Assembly: GCA_027604705.1 (NCBI GenBank)
Contig: JADHYV010000028.1
Span: 1 to 64,000 of the forward strand
Source: Allomyces arbusculus
Lineage: Eukaryota; Blastocladiomycota; Blastocladiomycetes; Blastocladiales; Blastocladiaceae
DNA length: 64,000 bases
Reading direction: 5' to 3'
Made by a program: the position numbers and the translations under genes
In this document: one piece after another, positions 32,461 through 44,028 of the stretch
How positions within the stretch are numbered: position 1 is the stretch's first letter
Layout: each line of letters begins with the position of its first letter
Notes under the pieces: generated by a model
Told to the model about the DNA's origin: nothing
Database searches by the model: none
The model's input: the letters and a program-made list of their open reading frames with translations, nothing else

Positions 32461-35400
32461 ATGGAGCCGGCGCAAGCACCAGCATCAGCACCAGCATCGA
32501 CAACAGCTGTGCGAGCATCAGCACCAATGCTGACGTGCCGAGCACACGCGCGCTCGAGTCGCACGCGCACCGGCGGGATCGCTGCACTCGTCGCGACCGC
32601 GCTGCTCGCTGCGTTTATCGCTATCACGACCATCCCCATAACGCACGCTGGGTCGGTCACGCACACCGTCACCAACCTTGACCACGCACCGCGCCAAGTT
32701 GTGACTCTGCGCGACTCGCCTGCCGTCCTGCTCATTGACGAGGACGGCACCACGATCCGCCGCTCCGCCGATCGCGGCAAGTCGTGGGCCAAAGTGGACG
32801 CAGCTGACCGGTTCCCGGCACGGTTTGCCGCACTTGTCGTACACCCGTTTGCCAAGGACACTGTAAGTTGGTTGTCCATGGGAACGAACACTGTCGTAGC
32901 GCGATGCTGATCGCCATCCTCTCCACCAGATCTATGCCCTGTCGACGGCGCAGACGCATCTCAAATCAACTGATGCTGGCGCGTCCTGGCGCCGCTTCTC
33001 CACGCCCGGGCCGCTTGCGTCCGCCAATCTCGAGTTCCACGCTGACGAACCCGACGCGATCCTGTTCCTCGTCAACTCACGCTGCGACGCGCGCAAGTGC
33101 CATGTCGACGCACACGTCACGACCAATGCCTTTGACACGACGCGCCTGCTGCGCACCGACGTGGCCATGTGCAAGTATGCGCGATCCACGCCGCATTTGC
33201 AGCTGGTTGAGCCCAAAGATGTGTTTTGCATCGAGTACAAGAACAAGCAGCGGCCCAAGCCGGGCGCGCTCGAAACGCGGCTCGTGCAGTCGAGCGATTA
33301 CTTCCAGCATGATTCGGTGATTGTCGATTTCAATGGTCAAGTCGCGCCGCAGGATGGGGTGCTCGGGTTTGCCGTGGTCGAAAAGTACCTGACGGCTGCG
33401 GTGGTACGTTTTCCTCGAGTTCATGTCATTTGCGCACTTGTTCTTTTCTGACCGTGCTCATTCGCAGTCCCCTGCCGTCCCCAACGCCGACCTCGACATG
33501 TACGTCAGTCTTGACGGCAAGATCTGGGCGCTCGCCAAGTTCCCGCTCTTTGCGTCGTTGCGCGAAAACGCCTACACCGTGCTCGAGTCGCAGCCCTACT
33601 CGCTCACTGTCGACGTATTGACGGCAACAAGCAGCGGCACGCTCTACACGTCCAACTCGAACGGCACCTACTTCAAGGCTGCGCTCAACAACACGCACCA
33701 CGAGTCGTCGGGTCGCGTCGACTTTGAACGCGTCGAATGGATGCCCGCCCTGATGCTCGCCAACACGTTCCACCCGGAAACCAAATTCATCCAGTCGCGG
33801 ATTTCCTGGGACGAGGGCGCGCACTGGGTCCCGCTGGCCCCACCCGAAAAGGACGCGCAGGGCAAACCCTACGTGTGCGCCGACCGCGGGCTCAACGACT
33901 GCTCGCTGCATCTGCACTCAGTCACGTCGGCCCCTGGCGTCGTCGGTAAGATTTTCTCGGAGAAATCGAGCCCGGGCGTGCTGGTCGGTGTCGGCAACGT
34001 TGGCAGTCACCGCGTCGAGTACGCTGACGCAGACGTGTTTGTCTCGCGTGATGGCGGTGTCTCGTGGACGTGCGTCATGGTCGGCGCACACCATTACCGG
34101 CAACTCGATTCGGGCAATGTGTTGGTGCTCGTCGATAATGAGCGGCCCACGGACTTGGTCAAGTACTCGGTCGACGGCGGGAAGTCGTGGACCGAGTACC
34201 GGTTGCCCATCACCGTGCGCGCGCGCGTGCTCGTCACGGACCAGCACTCGACGGCCGCGTCGCTAATGCTGCTCGGGTCGAGTCGCCAGGCGGGTGGGTT
34301 TGCAATCGTACATGTCGATTTCGAGGGGTTGTTCAACCGCAAGTGTGCAGAGGGTGATATGGAGTCGTGGCGGTTGCACGTCAAGGGTGAGTGTGTCATG
34401 GGCCGCACGATGCAGTTTAACCGTGTCAAGCCGGGAGCCGGGTGCCTAGTTGGCCGGTCGGACGTGCCGCCGCCGCATATTGTCGAGTGCGCATGCGAGG
34501 ACGACGACTACGAGTGCGATCTCAACTACGTCCCGACGATTGACGGCCAGTGCGTGCTCGCGGACGGCGCGCTCGACCCGCTCGTTCCGACGCCATGCAA
34601 GGGCAAGTACGAGGGCAGCTCCGGGTTCCGCAAGATCCCTGGCAATGTCTGCAAGGGTGGTGTCATCAAGGACAAGGCCGTGGAGCGCGAGTGCCCGCTC
34701 GTCACGCAAGTCGAGGTCTACTCCAAGTCGCTCGACGCGCCGCTCGACCAGCACCTTGTGCTCTCGCCCATGGTCGTCATGATGCGTGACCAAAAGGGTA
34801 ACACGCTGCGGTCGGCGGATAACGGCAAGACGTGGGAGTCGGGGCTGCAGGGCGTCTTGATGCTTGCGGTGCACGAGCATGTCAAGACGCGCGTCTACGC
34901 GCTGACCAACAGCGGCGAAGTGTGGTATTCGGCCGATGCCGGCGAAAAGTTCACCAAGCTCACGGTTCCGGCACCGCCCAACATGCTCGGCAAGCGCATC
35001 TTTGATTTCCACCCGGAGGAACCCGACTGGATCGTGTTCACGGCGGCCAAGGAGTGCTCGCCCGCGACCGACAACTGCCACACGGAGACGTACGTGTCGC
35101 ACAACCACGGCGGCGACTGGGCGCTGCTCGACAAGTACACCGACAAGTGCGTGTTTTCGCGCGACCTCGAGTTCCGGCGCATGGACAAGGACATGGTCTA
35201 CTGCACCGTCTTCACCAAGCAGTCCGGGTCGCAGGCCTCACCCGGGTTCGAGCTCGACAACACGCTCGACCTGGTCGCGTACAAAGGCAATTCCGGCGGG
35301 CGGCGTACGGTGCTGCTCAACAAGGTCGTCGACTACTTTGTCGTGCACGGGTACCTGGTCGCGGCCTTACAGTTGAGCGACCGACTCGAGCTGCGGGTCT

Positions 35401-38400
35401 CGCTTGACGGGATCGCGTTCAGTCCGATCCAATTTCCGCCCAACATGCACCTCGACAGCCGCATTTTCACGGTGCTCGCGTCGTCGCCGCAGCACTTGTT
35501 CCTCGACGTGATGCGGTCGAGCCCCGTTGCCGAAAAGCAGGGCGTCATCTTCTCGTCCAACGAAAATGGCACCTTTTACTCGCTCTCGCTCGAGGACAGT
35601 CACCGCGGTGGCGCTGCGGGTATTCTCGTCGACTTTTTCCGGCCTGCGGGCATGACGGGTGTCGCCATTGCCAACCAGGTCGCCAACGCCGACGAGATTC
35701 GCCAAGGCCGCGCGACGAGCAAGCACGTGCGCACGCTCATTTCGCATAATGACGGTGGCAGGTGGGACCGGTTGCCAAGTACCGAGTGCGACGATTTCTG
35801 TATTGTACACTTGCACGACGTGGCCACGGCGCCCGCGCGCATGACCAAGTCGGTCGACAGTGCCGGTGGGGTCATGGTCGGTGTCGGCAGCTCGGCGAAA
35901 GTGGGCGAGTTTTTGCGGCCGTACCAGGAGTCGGACACGTTTGTGACAAGCGATGGCGGAAGGTCGTGGAGGTTGGCGGCCAAGGGGCCGCACCGCGCTG
36001 CGATTGTTGATCACGGCGGGATTATTGTTCTCGCGCCCGATACTGTCTCTCGCACCGTGACTTACTCGTTCAACTACGGCGCGTCGTGGGAGTCAATCAC
36101 CCTCGATGCGCCGATGCACGTCACGGAGGTCACGCAGGACCCGAAGGGCGAGCACGCGGTGGTGGTGTTGTACGGGCGCACGACCAATGCGGATTACCGC
36201 GCCGTGACGCTCGATTTTACGCATTGGGCGCGCAAGTGCACCAACGACGATATGACGTCGTGGACGCTCACGGGGCCGCGCGGGAACGTGTGCACGCTTG
36301 GACACCAAATTCATTACCCGCGTCGCAAGGCTGACGTTAAGTGTGTCGTGGGCGATTTACACGTGGAGACGGAATCGACGCCGTGTGAGTGCGACCTCGA
36401 CGACTACGAATGGTACGCTTGCGGTTGGTTTTCTGGTGATTTCTCTCGTTTTGGCCGCTGATGAGTGAACGTATTGCCTTCTACTAGCGACGTTGGGTTC
36501 TGGCGCAACGAGGCCGGTGTGTGCGTACCAAGCGGCAAGAATCCGGATATGCCCGCCAACTGCCCAGTTGGCGAAAAGTACATTGGCCGGTCCGGGTACC
36601 GCAAGCTGTCGTCGAGCACGTGCACCAAGGGTTTCGACCTGACGCACCCGGTCGAGCGGATTTGCGGCGTGGACAGTCCGAATACGCCGATGATTTATCA
36701 CAAGCAGGTACAGTCTCCTGACATTTCCCTCCCTTTACTCGGAACGGATTATACTGACGCGACATTGCCGTTTGCGTCCAGCTTGAGCTTCCCGAAGCCG
36801 TACGCGACATCCAATACTCGAAGACGGGCCGTGTCGCGCTGCTTGGGCAGGCGGGCCACGTCTTGGTGAGTCCGAACGAGGGCAAGGACTGGGTGCCGGT
36901 CCAGGAGCGCGCGGTGGGGCTCTTCAGTCACCCGACTGCAGACGCGGTACGAATCAAGTCGCATTCTTGCGGTCTCCATTGCTATATTTGGCCGCTGATC
37001 AGCGATTATGTCTAGATCTACATTATCACGACCGACAAGCTCATTGCCTACAGCAGCATCGTCTCCGTGATCGACCTGCCTGGTACCGTGATTTCCGACA
37101 TCCCGCCGCTCTCGGTGCACGTCGAGGAGGCCGAGTGGCTGCTCTTCACGGGCCGGTCGTGCACCGACTCGTCGCGGACCAGCTGCGTGATCGCGTCCTA
37201 CTTTTCCAAGAACGCCGGCAAGGAATGGCATCTGGCCATGTCGGGCGTCTCGTCGTGCCAGTGGGCGCGCACCAAGGACTTCAGCATGGTTGCGCGCACG
37301 GGTATCCTGTGCACGGCTGGATCGGCGCTCTACTACTCGGACGACTTCTACAAGACGCGCACCAAGGTGCTCGACAACTTGGCCGACGTGACCATGTCGG
37401 GCGAGTACCTCGTGGGCGCTGTCAAGTCGGGGGTCACCACGGAGCTGCGCGTATCAATGGACGCCGAGCACGCAAGCCCCGTGCAGTTCCCCGCCAACGT
37501 CGCTGGGTTCTCAGAAGGGTACACGGTGGTGCCGTCGCACCGCGGCGCCTTGTTTGTCGACGTGGCCATGCACACAGGCGAAAAGGCCGCATTCGGGCGG
37601 CTGTTTAAGTCGAACCTGAACGGCACGCTGCTCACAATGGTGCATGACGACACGAACCGCAATACGCGCGGGTTTGTTGATTTCGAGCGCATTCAAGGGA
37701 TCCAGGGGCTCGCCGTGCTCAACACGGTCGTCAACAAGAACGCGGTCGTGCGCGGCGCCGAACCGAAAAAGGTGGTCACGGTCATGACCTACGACGACAC
37801 GCAGTCGTGGACGCCGCTGACCCCGCCCATGTACGACTCGCGTGGGCAACGCACGGACTGCACGCCCGGGCAGCAAGGGTGTTTCCTGCACCTGCACTCA
37901 TACACGGAACGTCGCGACCCGCAGAACGTGTTTGATGCGCGGTCCGCGCCAGGCGTGTTTTTGGGCGTGGGTAACGTCGGTGACGCGTTGCGGCCGTACA
38001 GCGAGGGCAACGTCTACGTGACGCGCGACGCGGGCCACACGTGGACCGAGGCCGTCAAGGGCGCGCACCAGTATGAGTTTGGCGACCACGGCGCGATCTT
38101 GTTGCTTGTCAATGACGAAGTGCCGACGCGTGAAGTGCGGTACTCGGTCGACGACGGGCGCACGTTCCGCGCCGAGTCGATTGTGCCGATTGCTGATGGT
38201 CTCGCCGGCGCGCCGGTGCGAATTTCACTCGTGACGACCAAGCCCGACTCGACAAGTATGCGGTTCCTGCTGGTCGGGACCCGCGAGGGGGACCATAAGC
38301 CCGTGCTGCATTTCCTGGATTTCGAGACGCTGAACCAGCGGAAGTGCATGTTTGATGAGAACGATCCGGAGAAGAGCGACTTTGAACCGTGGTCGTTGAG

Positions 38401-39232
38401 TACGGGCGAGTGCTTGTTTGGCGTTCGGGTACGCTGTGCTTTTGGGGTGCAGGTGGATCAGTGGGATTGGACTAACGTCTTTCGTTTGCTCGATCAGACC
38501 GTGTTCTACCGCCGCAAAGCCACGTCGACGTGCGCAATCAAGGACGGGTCGTTCCTGACGCACTCGACGACGCTCAACTGCGCGTGCACGCCTAAGGACT
38601 TTGAATGGTACGTTGTCCATTATCATACTTGCCCTTGCGCTTCCGATGCTAAACCATCCACTCATGTGCGTTTCAGTGAATTCGGCTTCGATCGCGACAG
38701 TGAGGGCAACTGCGTCCCGTCGACCCCGATCCCCGAACCGCCATGCGACGGTCGCACGTACCTGGTCCCGTCCGGGTACCGCAAGCACCCGCTTTCGCAT
38801 TGCGCGGGCGGAGTTGAGCTCGCGAAACCAAGGGAACACTACTGCTCGCAGGGTCTGTCGGGCGGTGCAATTGCCGCGCTCGTGCTGATCCCGCTGACCG
38901 TCGCTGGTGGCCTCATGTTTGCCATGCAGCGCGCTGGTGGCGGGCGGATCCAGTTGCCGGATTTCAGGTGCGTGACGACTTCCATCAGATCGCGATCACT
39001 GCCAACACTCCACATAAACTCACGTCCATTGCCCCCTTTCTACAGCGCATCACGAGGTGGCCTGCCGCGATTCAACGTGCAGCTGCCCGACTGGCGGTTC
39101 CCAGACCTGCATCTGCCCGACTGGGTCCGCGTGCCCGATTTCATTGCCAATTTCCGCCGGCGGTTTACATACGTGCCGCTGCAGAACCAAGGGTTCGCTG
39201 CTCATGGCACGTCCTTGATGGACGAGGATTGA
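32461..39232 (+). CDS. VPS10: Vps10/sortilin-type sorting receptor with three Vps10 domains
   Basis: Nine exons (introns 32863-32929, 33404-33467, 36413-36487, 36708-36781, 36947-37015, 38429-38497, 38608-38676 and 38968-39045) encode 2068 aa. A hydrophobic signal segment lies near residues 34-55. Three beta-propeller units with their cysteine modules follow: about 58-703, 705-1345 and 1347-1960. Each has Asp-box repeats of the SxDxGxxW type (for example DRGKSW, DNGKTW, DGGRSW, DAGHTW). Each ends in a cysteine module with a DYEC or DFEC turn. A membrane helix (GAIAALVLIPLTVAGGLMF) lies near 1970-1990, then a roughly 78-residue cytosolic tail with YVPL, a YxxPhi sorting signal, and the end SLMDED. 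Vps10 carries vacuolar hydrolases from Golgi to endosome. Yeast Vps10 has two such domains. The start could also be 32374 or 32527; 32527 would leave a textbook signal peptide. Confidence 0.92.
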
Positions 39233-39468
39233 GCGACGCGTCGCAGAATTGGGAACGGGTAGTGGTTTGTGTTTGTTCCTCTTGTTCGTTTCCCCCACCA
39301 CCGAAAGCGATTCCCGTCTTCTGAATCTGGAAATCATTTTTGTTGCGGCCCCCACGTAAAGAATCTGTTGGCAGAAGCTCAGGCAAACGCATTGAAGGTT
39401 GGAGAAACAAAATGATTGTGGAATAATGTTCCTAAATCGCTCACACATGCCCGCACACCCCTGATCGC
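39233..39468. terminator. convergent 3' gap, Vps10 / Ssl2
   Basis: These 236 bp between two stop codons are T-rich on the plus strand near 39260-39350 and contain no gene. Both polyadenylation regions fall here. Confidence 0.4.
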
Positions 39469-42189
39469 TCACCGGTTGCGCGTCGCCATGTACGCCATCG
39501 TGTCGCCGCCCGACAGCGATGCCATGTTCCCCTGACGACGCTGCGCCGTGACCACCGAGCTACTGCTGCTCCCGCCTCCGCTACCACCCGACGCAGCCGC
39601 CGACCCAGACCCACCGCGCTCATACCGGACCTTGGTCAGAGCCAAATCCGTCTCCTCAAGCGCGGCCGCGTCGGCCGCGAGTACGGTCGCCAGCAGTTCC
39701 TGCTGCTCGCGCTGCGTCGTGAAACTCAGGTCTGCCGTCTCCTCGATTCCTGGCAACTTGGTGATGACCTTGAACGCGTAGCCTTGGTCGACCAAAAACT
39801 GCTGCCGCTTGTTTGAGTAATACATTTCCTCGGTGTCCTTGGAGACGAGCGAGTAGAAGAAGGCGTTGAACCCTTCATCGTTGCGGCGCTTGGCGCGCAA
39901 GATGCGGCCGAGCCGCTGCGCTTCCTGGCGACGACTGCCGTAGTGCGACGAGATTTGGATCAGGCACGTGGCCTCAGGCAAGTCGAGCGACGTGTCGCCG
40001 ACCTTGGACAGGAAAATGGTGCTGCAGTTCGGATTGTGCTGGAACTGGCTCAAAATCACTAGGTGGAGAAGAAGAGAATGATGGGTGAGTGCAAGCTGGA
40101 ACAGTCCGAGATCGAGGAAATAAACGGCAACGTACGCGTGCGTTCGTGATGGTTCAGCCCGCCGTAAATGAATAGCTTGTTCAGCTTGGTCGCGTAGGCC
40201 TTGAGCGCGTAGACATTGTCCGAGAACACGATAATCTTGTCCCCGCGCGCCTCGTGGTACTTGATCAAGAACTGGCACGCCTGAAACTTGTTGGGGTTCA
40301 TCGTGTAGAGCACCTGCTTGCGCCGCGTCTCGGCGTTCGCGTAGGCGCGGTAAAACTCGGGCGTCATCGGGCACCACACTTCGGCACACTGCACGCGCGC
40401 GATATGGCCCTGCGACGACAGGTCCATCCAGTTGGCCTCATAGAGCTTGGGCCCAATCAAGAAATTCAGGTCGCCAATCTTCTCGTCTTCGCGAACAAGC
40501 GTCGCGGTCAGCCCGAGCTTGGTGTGAGCGGCAATGTTGGTCAAGACGCGGCGGAACATGTTGGCGGGCACTACGTGCACTTCGTCGAGCAGCAAAAAAC
40601 CCCACTCCATGGACTGCAGCCGCCGCATAAACTCGGCCGTCTGGTGCGCGCGTTTGCGGTTGTTGGCGAGCATCGTGTAGGTCGAAATGACAATACCCGA
40701 CTCGCCCTGGAACCACAGTTTTTCCTCGGACGTGAAGCAGGCAATCTGGTTGGCCTTCAAGTCGCTCCACATCAGAAACTGCTGCTTCCACTGCTGCACC
40801 GAGACGGCCGACGTGCACAGGACCAGCGTGCTCTTGCGAATCGTACACGCGGCCGTGATCCCGACGAGCGTCTTGCCTGCACCGCACGGCAGCACAATGA
40901 TCCCGGACCGCGCGCGACCGTTACCAAACATTTTCGAGAGCGCTTTTTCCTGGTATGGCCGAATCTGCGTCGTGGGCTTGAGGTTCATTTCGAGGTTCTT
41001 GGTGGACGTGTCGTTGCGGAAATCGTATTCTTCGAGCATCGGGAAATTGATGTCGGCGCACTGCTTCTTGATTCTTTCGACCTTGGCCGCCTGGATCTCA
41101 AACGAGTGCACGAGCACGTCGTCGGTCGCGTCGCGGTCGTCGTCCTTGGCCAACAGCATGCCGAGCACGTCCTCTTCCTGGACCGCTGCGGCCGTCGTCG
41201 CGGTTGCCGTCGCCGTCCCATCCGCTCCTGACGCTGCCGCCTCGGCACCGTCGACATTACCGTTCGCCGCGCCCGGCGCCGCAGGCTTCTTAGTACCCGG
41301 CAGGTCAAAGTCGCGTTTCGGCGCCTTGTCCTCGAGAAACCGCGTCGCCGTGTCACCCACTGTACTCGCGCTCGGGAACACCCGCGCATCGCGAATGACC
41401 GAGTCCTTGAGCAGCCGCTGCAAAATGTCCGCCTCCTCGGACTCGATGAAGTACCGGTTGTGCTTGAGCACGAGTTTGACTTTGCCAAACGACTTGGTCG
41501 ACTCGCGAATGTGGTCGATGGTCGTCTGCGGCAGCTCCGTCTTGGACAGCCGGTTGAGCACCGACAAGATGTTGTCGATTTCGAGGCCCACGGACACGGC
41601 TGCGTAGAGCGAATAGGACGTGAGCCGGTACTCGTGAATGTAGGTCGGGCTTTGTATCAGGAGCAAAACGGTTTTGTTAGCATTGGCCTCGTTTGCTGCA
41701 TCGCGTTGGAGGCAAAACGACAGCGCGTACCGACTCACGGGCTCGGCAATCGCGACGAGAAAGTCCTGCGCCTGCTCAGCAATCGGCGAAAAGGCCTCGA
41801 GCACGATATAACCGTTTTCCGGGTTGATCCAGAGCGGGCGCGCATGGTGGTCAGGCTTGAGCACCATTTTCGAGAAATCCATGGTTGCCTCGGGCACATC
41901 GCTGTCAGACGGTGCCTCCAGGCCGCCAGCCGACTGGCGCACACTGCGCGACTTTTTGCGGCGGCCTCCTAGCAGACACCGGGTTCAACAACCAGGTTAA
42001 CCAAACAGTCCTCGTTGATTCCCGGCTCCGGCGCTCTCTCAGCGAGGAATGCGACGACGAACCCATTTCCTCGTCGGAAACGTCCTCAATCGCCTCCTCA
42101 TACTCTTCGTAGTCGTCCAAGTCGGGCGCCTCAAAATCGCCGTCATCGTAGGCGGCCGCCGCACTGGCGCTCTTGCGTTTGGGCGGCAT
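39469..42189 (-). CDS. SSL2: TFIIH DNA translocase/helicase XPB (Ssl2/Rad25)
   Basis: Exons on the minus strand are 42189-42063, 41968-41731, 41649-40136 and 40058-39469, giving 822 aa (human XPB 782). The protein opens promoter DNA in transcription and helps repair. Visible in order: an acidic N-terminus, the XPB N-terminal block with [17 protein letters not shown], and [15 protein letters not shown]. Then come [20 protein letters not shown], Walker A LPCGAGKT and the DEVH box. The RED motif lies in TLVREDEK. Motif VI in the second RecA lobe is [11 protein letters not shown]. The C-terminal [13 protein letters not shown] is also conserved. Intron 2 (41650-41730) is 81 nt and stop-free, so retention would insert 27 residues into a conserved block. 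Introns 1 and 3 are 94 and 77 nt. Confidence 0.96.
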
Positions 42190-42744
42190 CGTGACGACTG
42201 AACAGAATAGACTGAGCGTCTCGCTCGACGAGGTCGATTGCCGCAGCAGATCCAAGGCCCGGACGAGCTTTGCAGCGAGAGAGAGCGGCCCGTCGCGGAA
42301 TCCTTGGTCTTGAAGGACGCGCGGCCGGGACGGGGCAGTGAGGACGCGGGTTCGACTGGTTTGGTCGGATTGACGTGGATGTTCAGGTGGTTCTGCGTCA
42401 CTGACGCCGGTGACTTGGCTTCCCGTGCCGCCCCCGCCACGCGCATCAGCACGCGCACCATGAACGCTGTTACTCGTTTTTGCTGCCGCCTGCTGCGGCC
42501 CTCCGACGACGACGACCAGCGAGCGACTCCCTAGTCGAAATCTGCCGGCCAGTCAGGGCGCCGACGCTGATCTTGTCCAAGGCCAAACCACGTGCAAAAA
42601 AAGATTTTTACACTCATTCCTGCTCATTCTCGTTTGTCACGGCGGTGGCCACCGCCAACGAGCCGGACTTTGTGTTTTGGCGGAGCGGGGTAACGTGCCA
42701 TTGTCCAGCTTTCCATCTTTCACCCGCGGCAGAAATATGAAGCA
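42190..42744. other. 555-bp gap upstream of Ssl2
   Basis: It contains the Ssl2 promoter and the SDR gene's 3' end, both on the minus strand. No frame or RNA gene is supported. Confidence 0.5.
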
Positions 42745-43536
42745 TCACGCTTCCTTCTTCGACTCCACTGCTGCTGCCGCCGACGCCGGCTTGATAGAAT
42801 ACAGCGCCGGCATCGTCCCGCGCCACTCGGCCCACGTCTCTGCATCGGCCGTCACAAGCGTCGCCATGAAATGCGCAATACTCTCCATGGATATATCCGT
42901 CGGCGCAAACAGGCCGGCCTCGCTCGGACGCACTTTCGCAGCCGTGTACTGCTCGACCTTGTGAACGCTGGTCGCAAATGTAGACGGCCGCACGGCCGCC
43001 CACTCGATGTTCGACAATGCGTTCTTGCCGACCTTGTCGTTCAGGTACTGCGCACAGTGCATCGAGTCGCGGAACGGCGGGACTAGCGCGCGGACGAGGG
43101 CGAGGACGATGCGTTCGCCGAACGTGCGCGGCGCGTCGCCCGGCGCGTTGACACCGAGCGAGTTGAGCACCACAAGTCGGATGGGCGCGGTGCCAGAGGG
43201 GCTTGCGACCTGGGCGGCGGCCTCGCTGAGTTTGCGCGTTGCGTCGGTGACGAGCCGGTACGGCGCGCCGTAGATGCCGCGCAGAGTTGGCGGGTGACCA
43301 AGCGTGCACACGATCGCGCTGCAGCCGCGCGCGTGCTCAGAGAGCTTTGGTAGAGGCATGTCTAAGATCGACGCGTTGGGGATGATGTGCAGTCGGTCCG
43401 AGGTCGGGAAATCAGCCGGTGCTGCGCTGGACCGGACCAGGGCGCGCACGGTTGCGCCGCGGTCGAGCAGTTCGTTGAGAACAAGTCGGCCGACGCGGCC
43501 GGTGCCGCCCACGAGCAGGACCGTGGAGGTGGACAT
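42745..43536 (-). CDS. NAD(P)-binding Rossmann protein, atypical SDR / NmrA-like
   Basis: An intron-free 263-aa protein. It opens with the dinucleotide-binding loop VLLVGGTGRVGRLVLNELL (GxxGxxG). RALVRSSAAPADF follows, where the Arg residues after strand 2 suggest NADP preference. The block VVLNSLGVNAPG occupies the position of the SDR active-site strand, and IEWAAVRPSTF is the conserved region typical of NAD(P)H-binding atypical SDRs. The catalytic YxxxK is not evident in its usual place, as in many atypical members. It could be a reductase or a redox sensor; the substrate cannot be inferred. The start is the ATG at 43536; the frame continues upstream without a better ATG. Confidence 0.8.
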   Translation of the reverse strand: MSTSTVLLVGGTGRVGRLVLNELLDRGATVRALVRSSAAPADFPTSDRLHIIPNASILDMPLPKLSEHARGCSAIVCTLGHPPTLRGIYGAPYRLVTDATRKLSEAAAQVASPSGTAPIRLVVLNSLGVNAPGDAPRTFGERIVLALVRALVPPFRDSMHCAQYLNDKVGKNALSNIEWAAVRPSTFATSVHKVEQYTAAKVRPSEAGLFAPTDISMESIAHFMATLVTADAETWAEWRGTMPALYSIKPASAAAAVESKKEA

Positions 43537-44028
43537 GATGGAGTGCTGGTTGTCGTTGGTTGTTGTCGTTGGTTGTCGTCGCCTTGGGTTCACTAATCAA
43601 AGTTGTCGGCTGCTCTCCAGTCGTTTTGATCTGAGTGCCAAGCGGGCACGCGAGATGGCAAGCAAAAAACACCGGGCCAGCCAAGAGCTGCTTTGGCAGC
43701 TCCGCACCTGTTAGAGCGCGCGAGCGCTTTCATTCAGTTCAGCTACGAGATGCCAAGAATGTAAAACAACGTCTTGGTCTTTGGTCGTGATGAAATGATT
43801 ATTGGAACATGATGAGGGGCTCCAAGGCCGCAAAGAAACGAAATCAAAGATGGGCAGATGATGTGAGGATGATTGAGGGCGAAATCAAATACACGTAGGA
43901 CGTCAACGCTCCAAAACCACAATCCATCGGGGCTGGCCACACCTCGCGCCGGCCCGCGACTGACGTGCACCGGCAGCGCGGCATCATGCTCGCCTGCCGA
44001 TCAGGACCCCTCCCGTCGACTCGGCGGC
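43537..44028. other. 492-bp gap between tandem minus-strand genes
   Basis: SDR promoter plus the 3' end of the repeat protein gene. It is AT-richer than its neighbours, with no supported gene. Confidence 0.5.
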
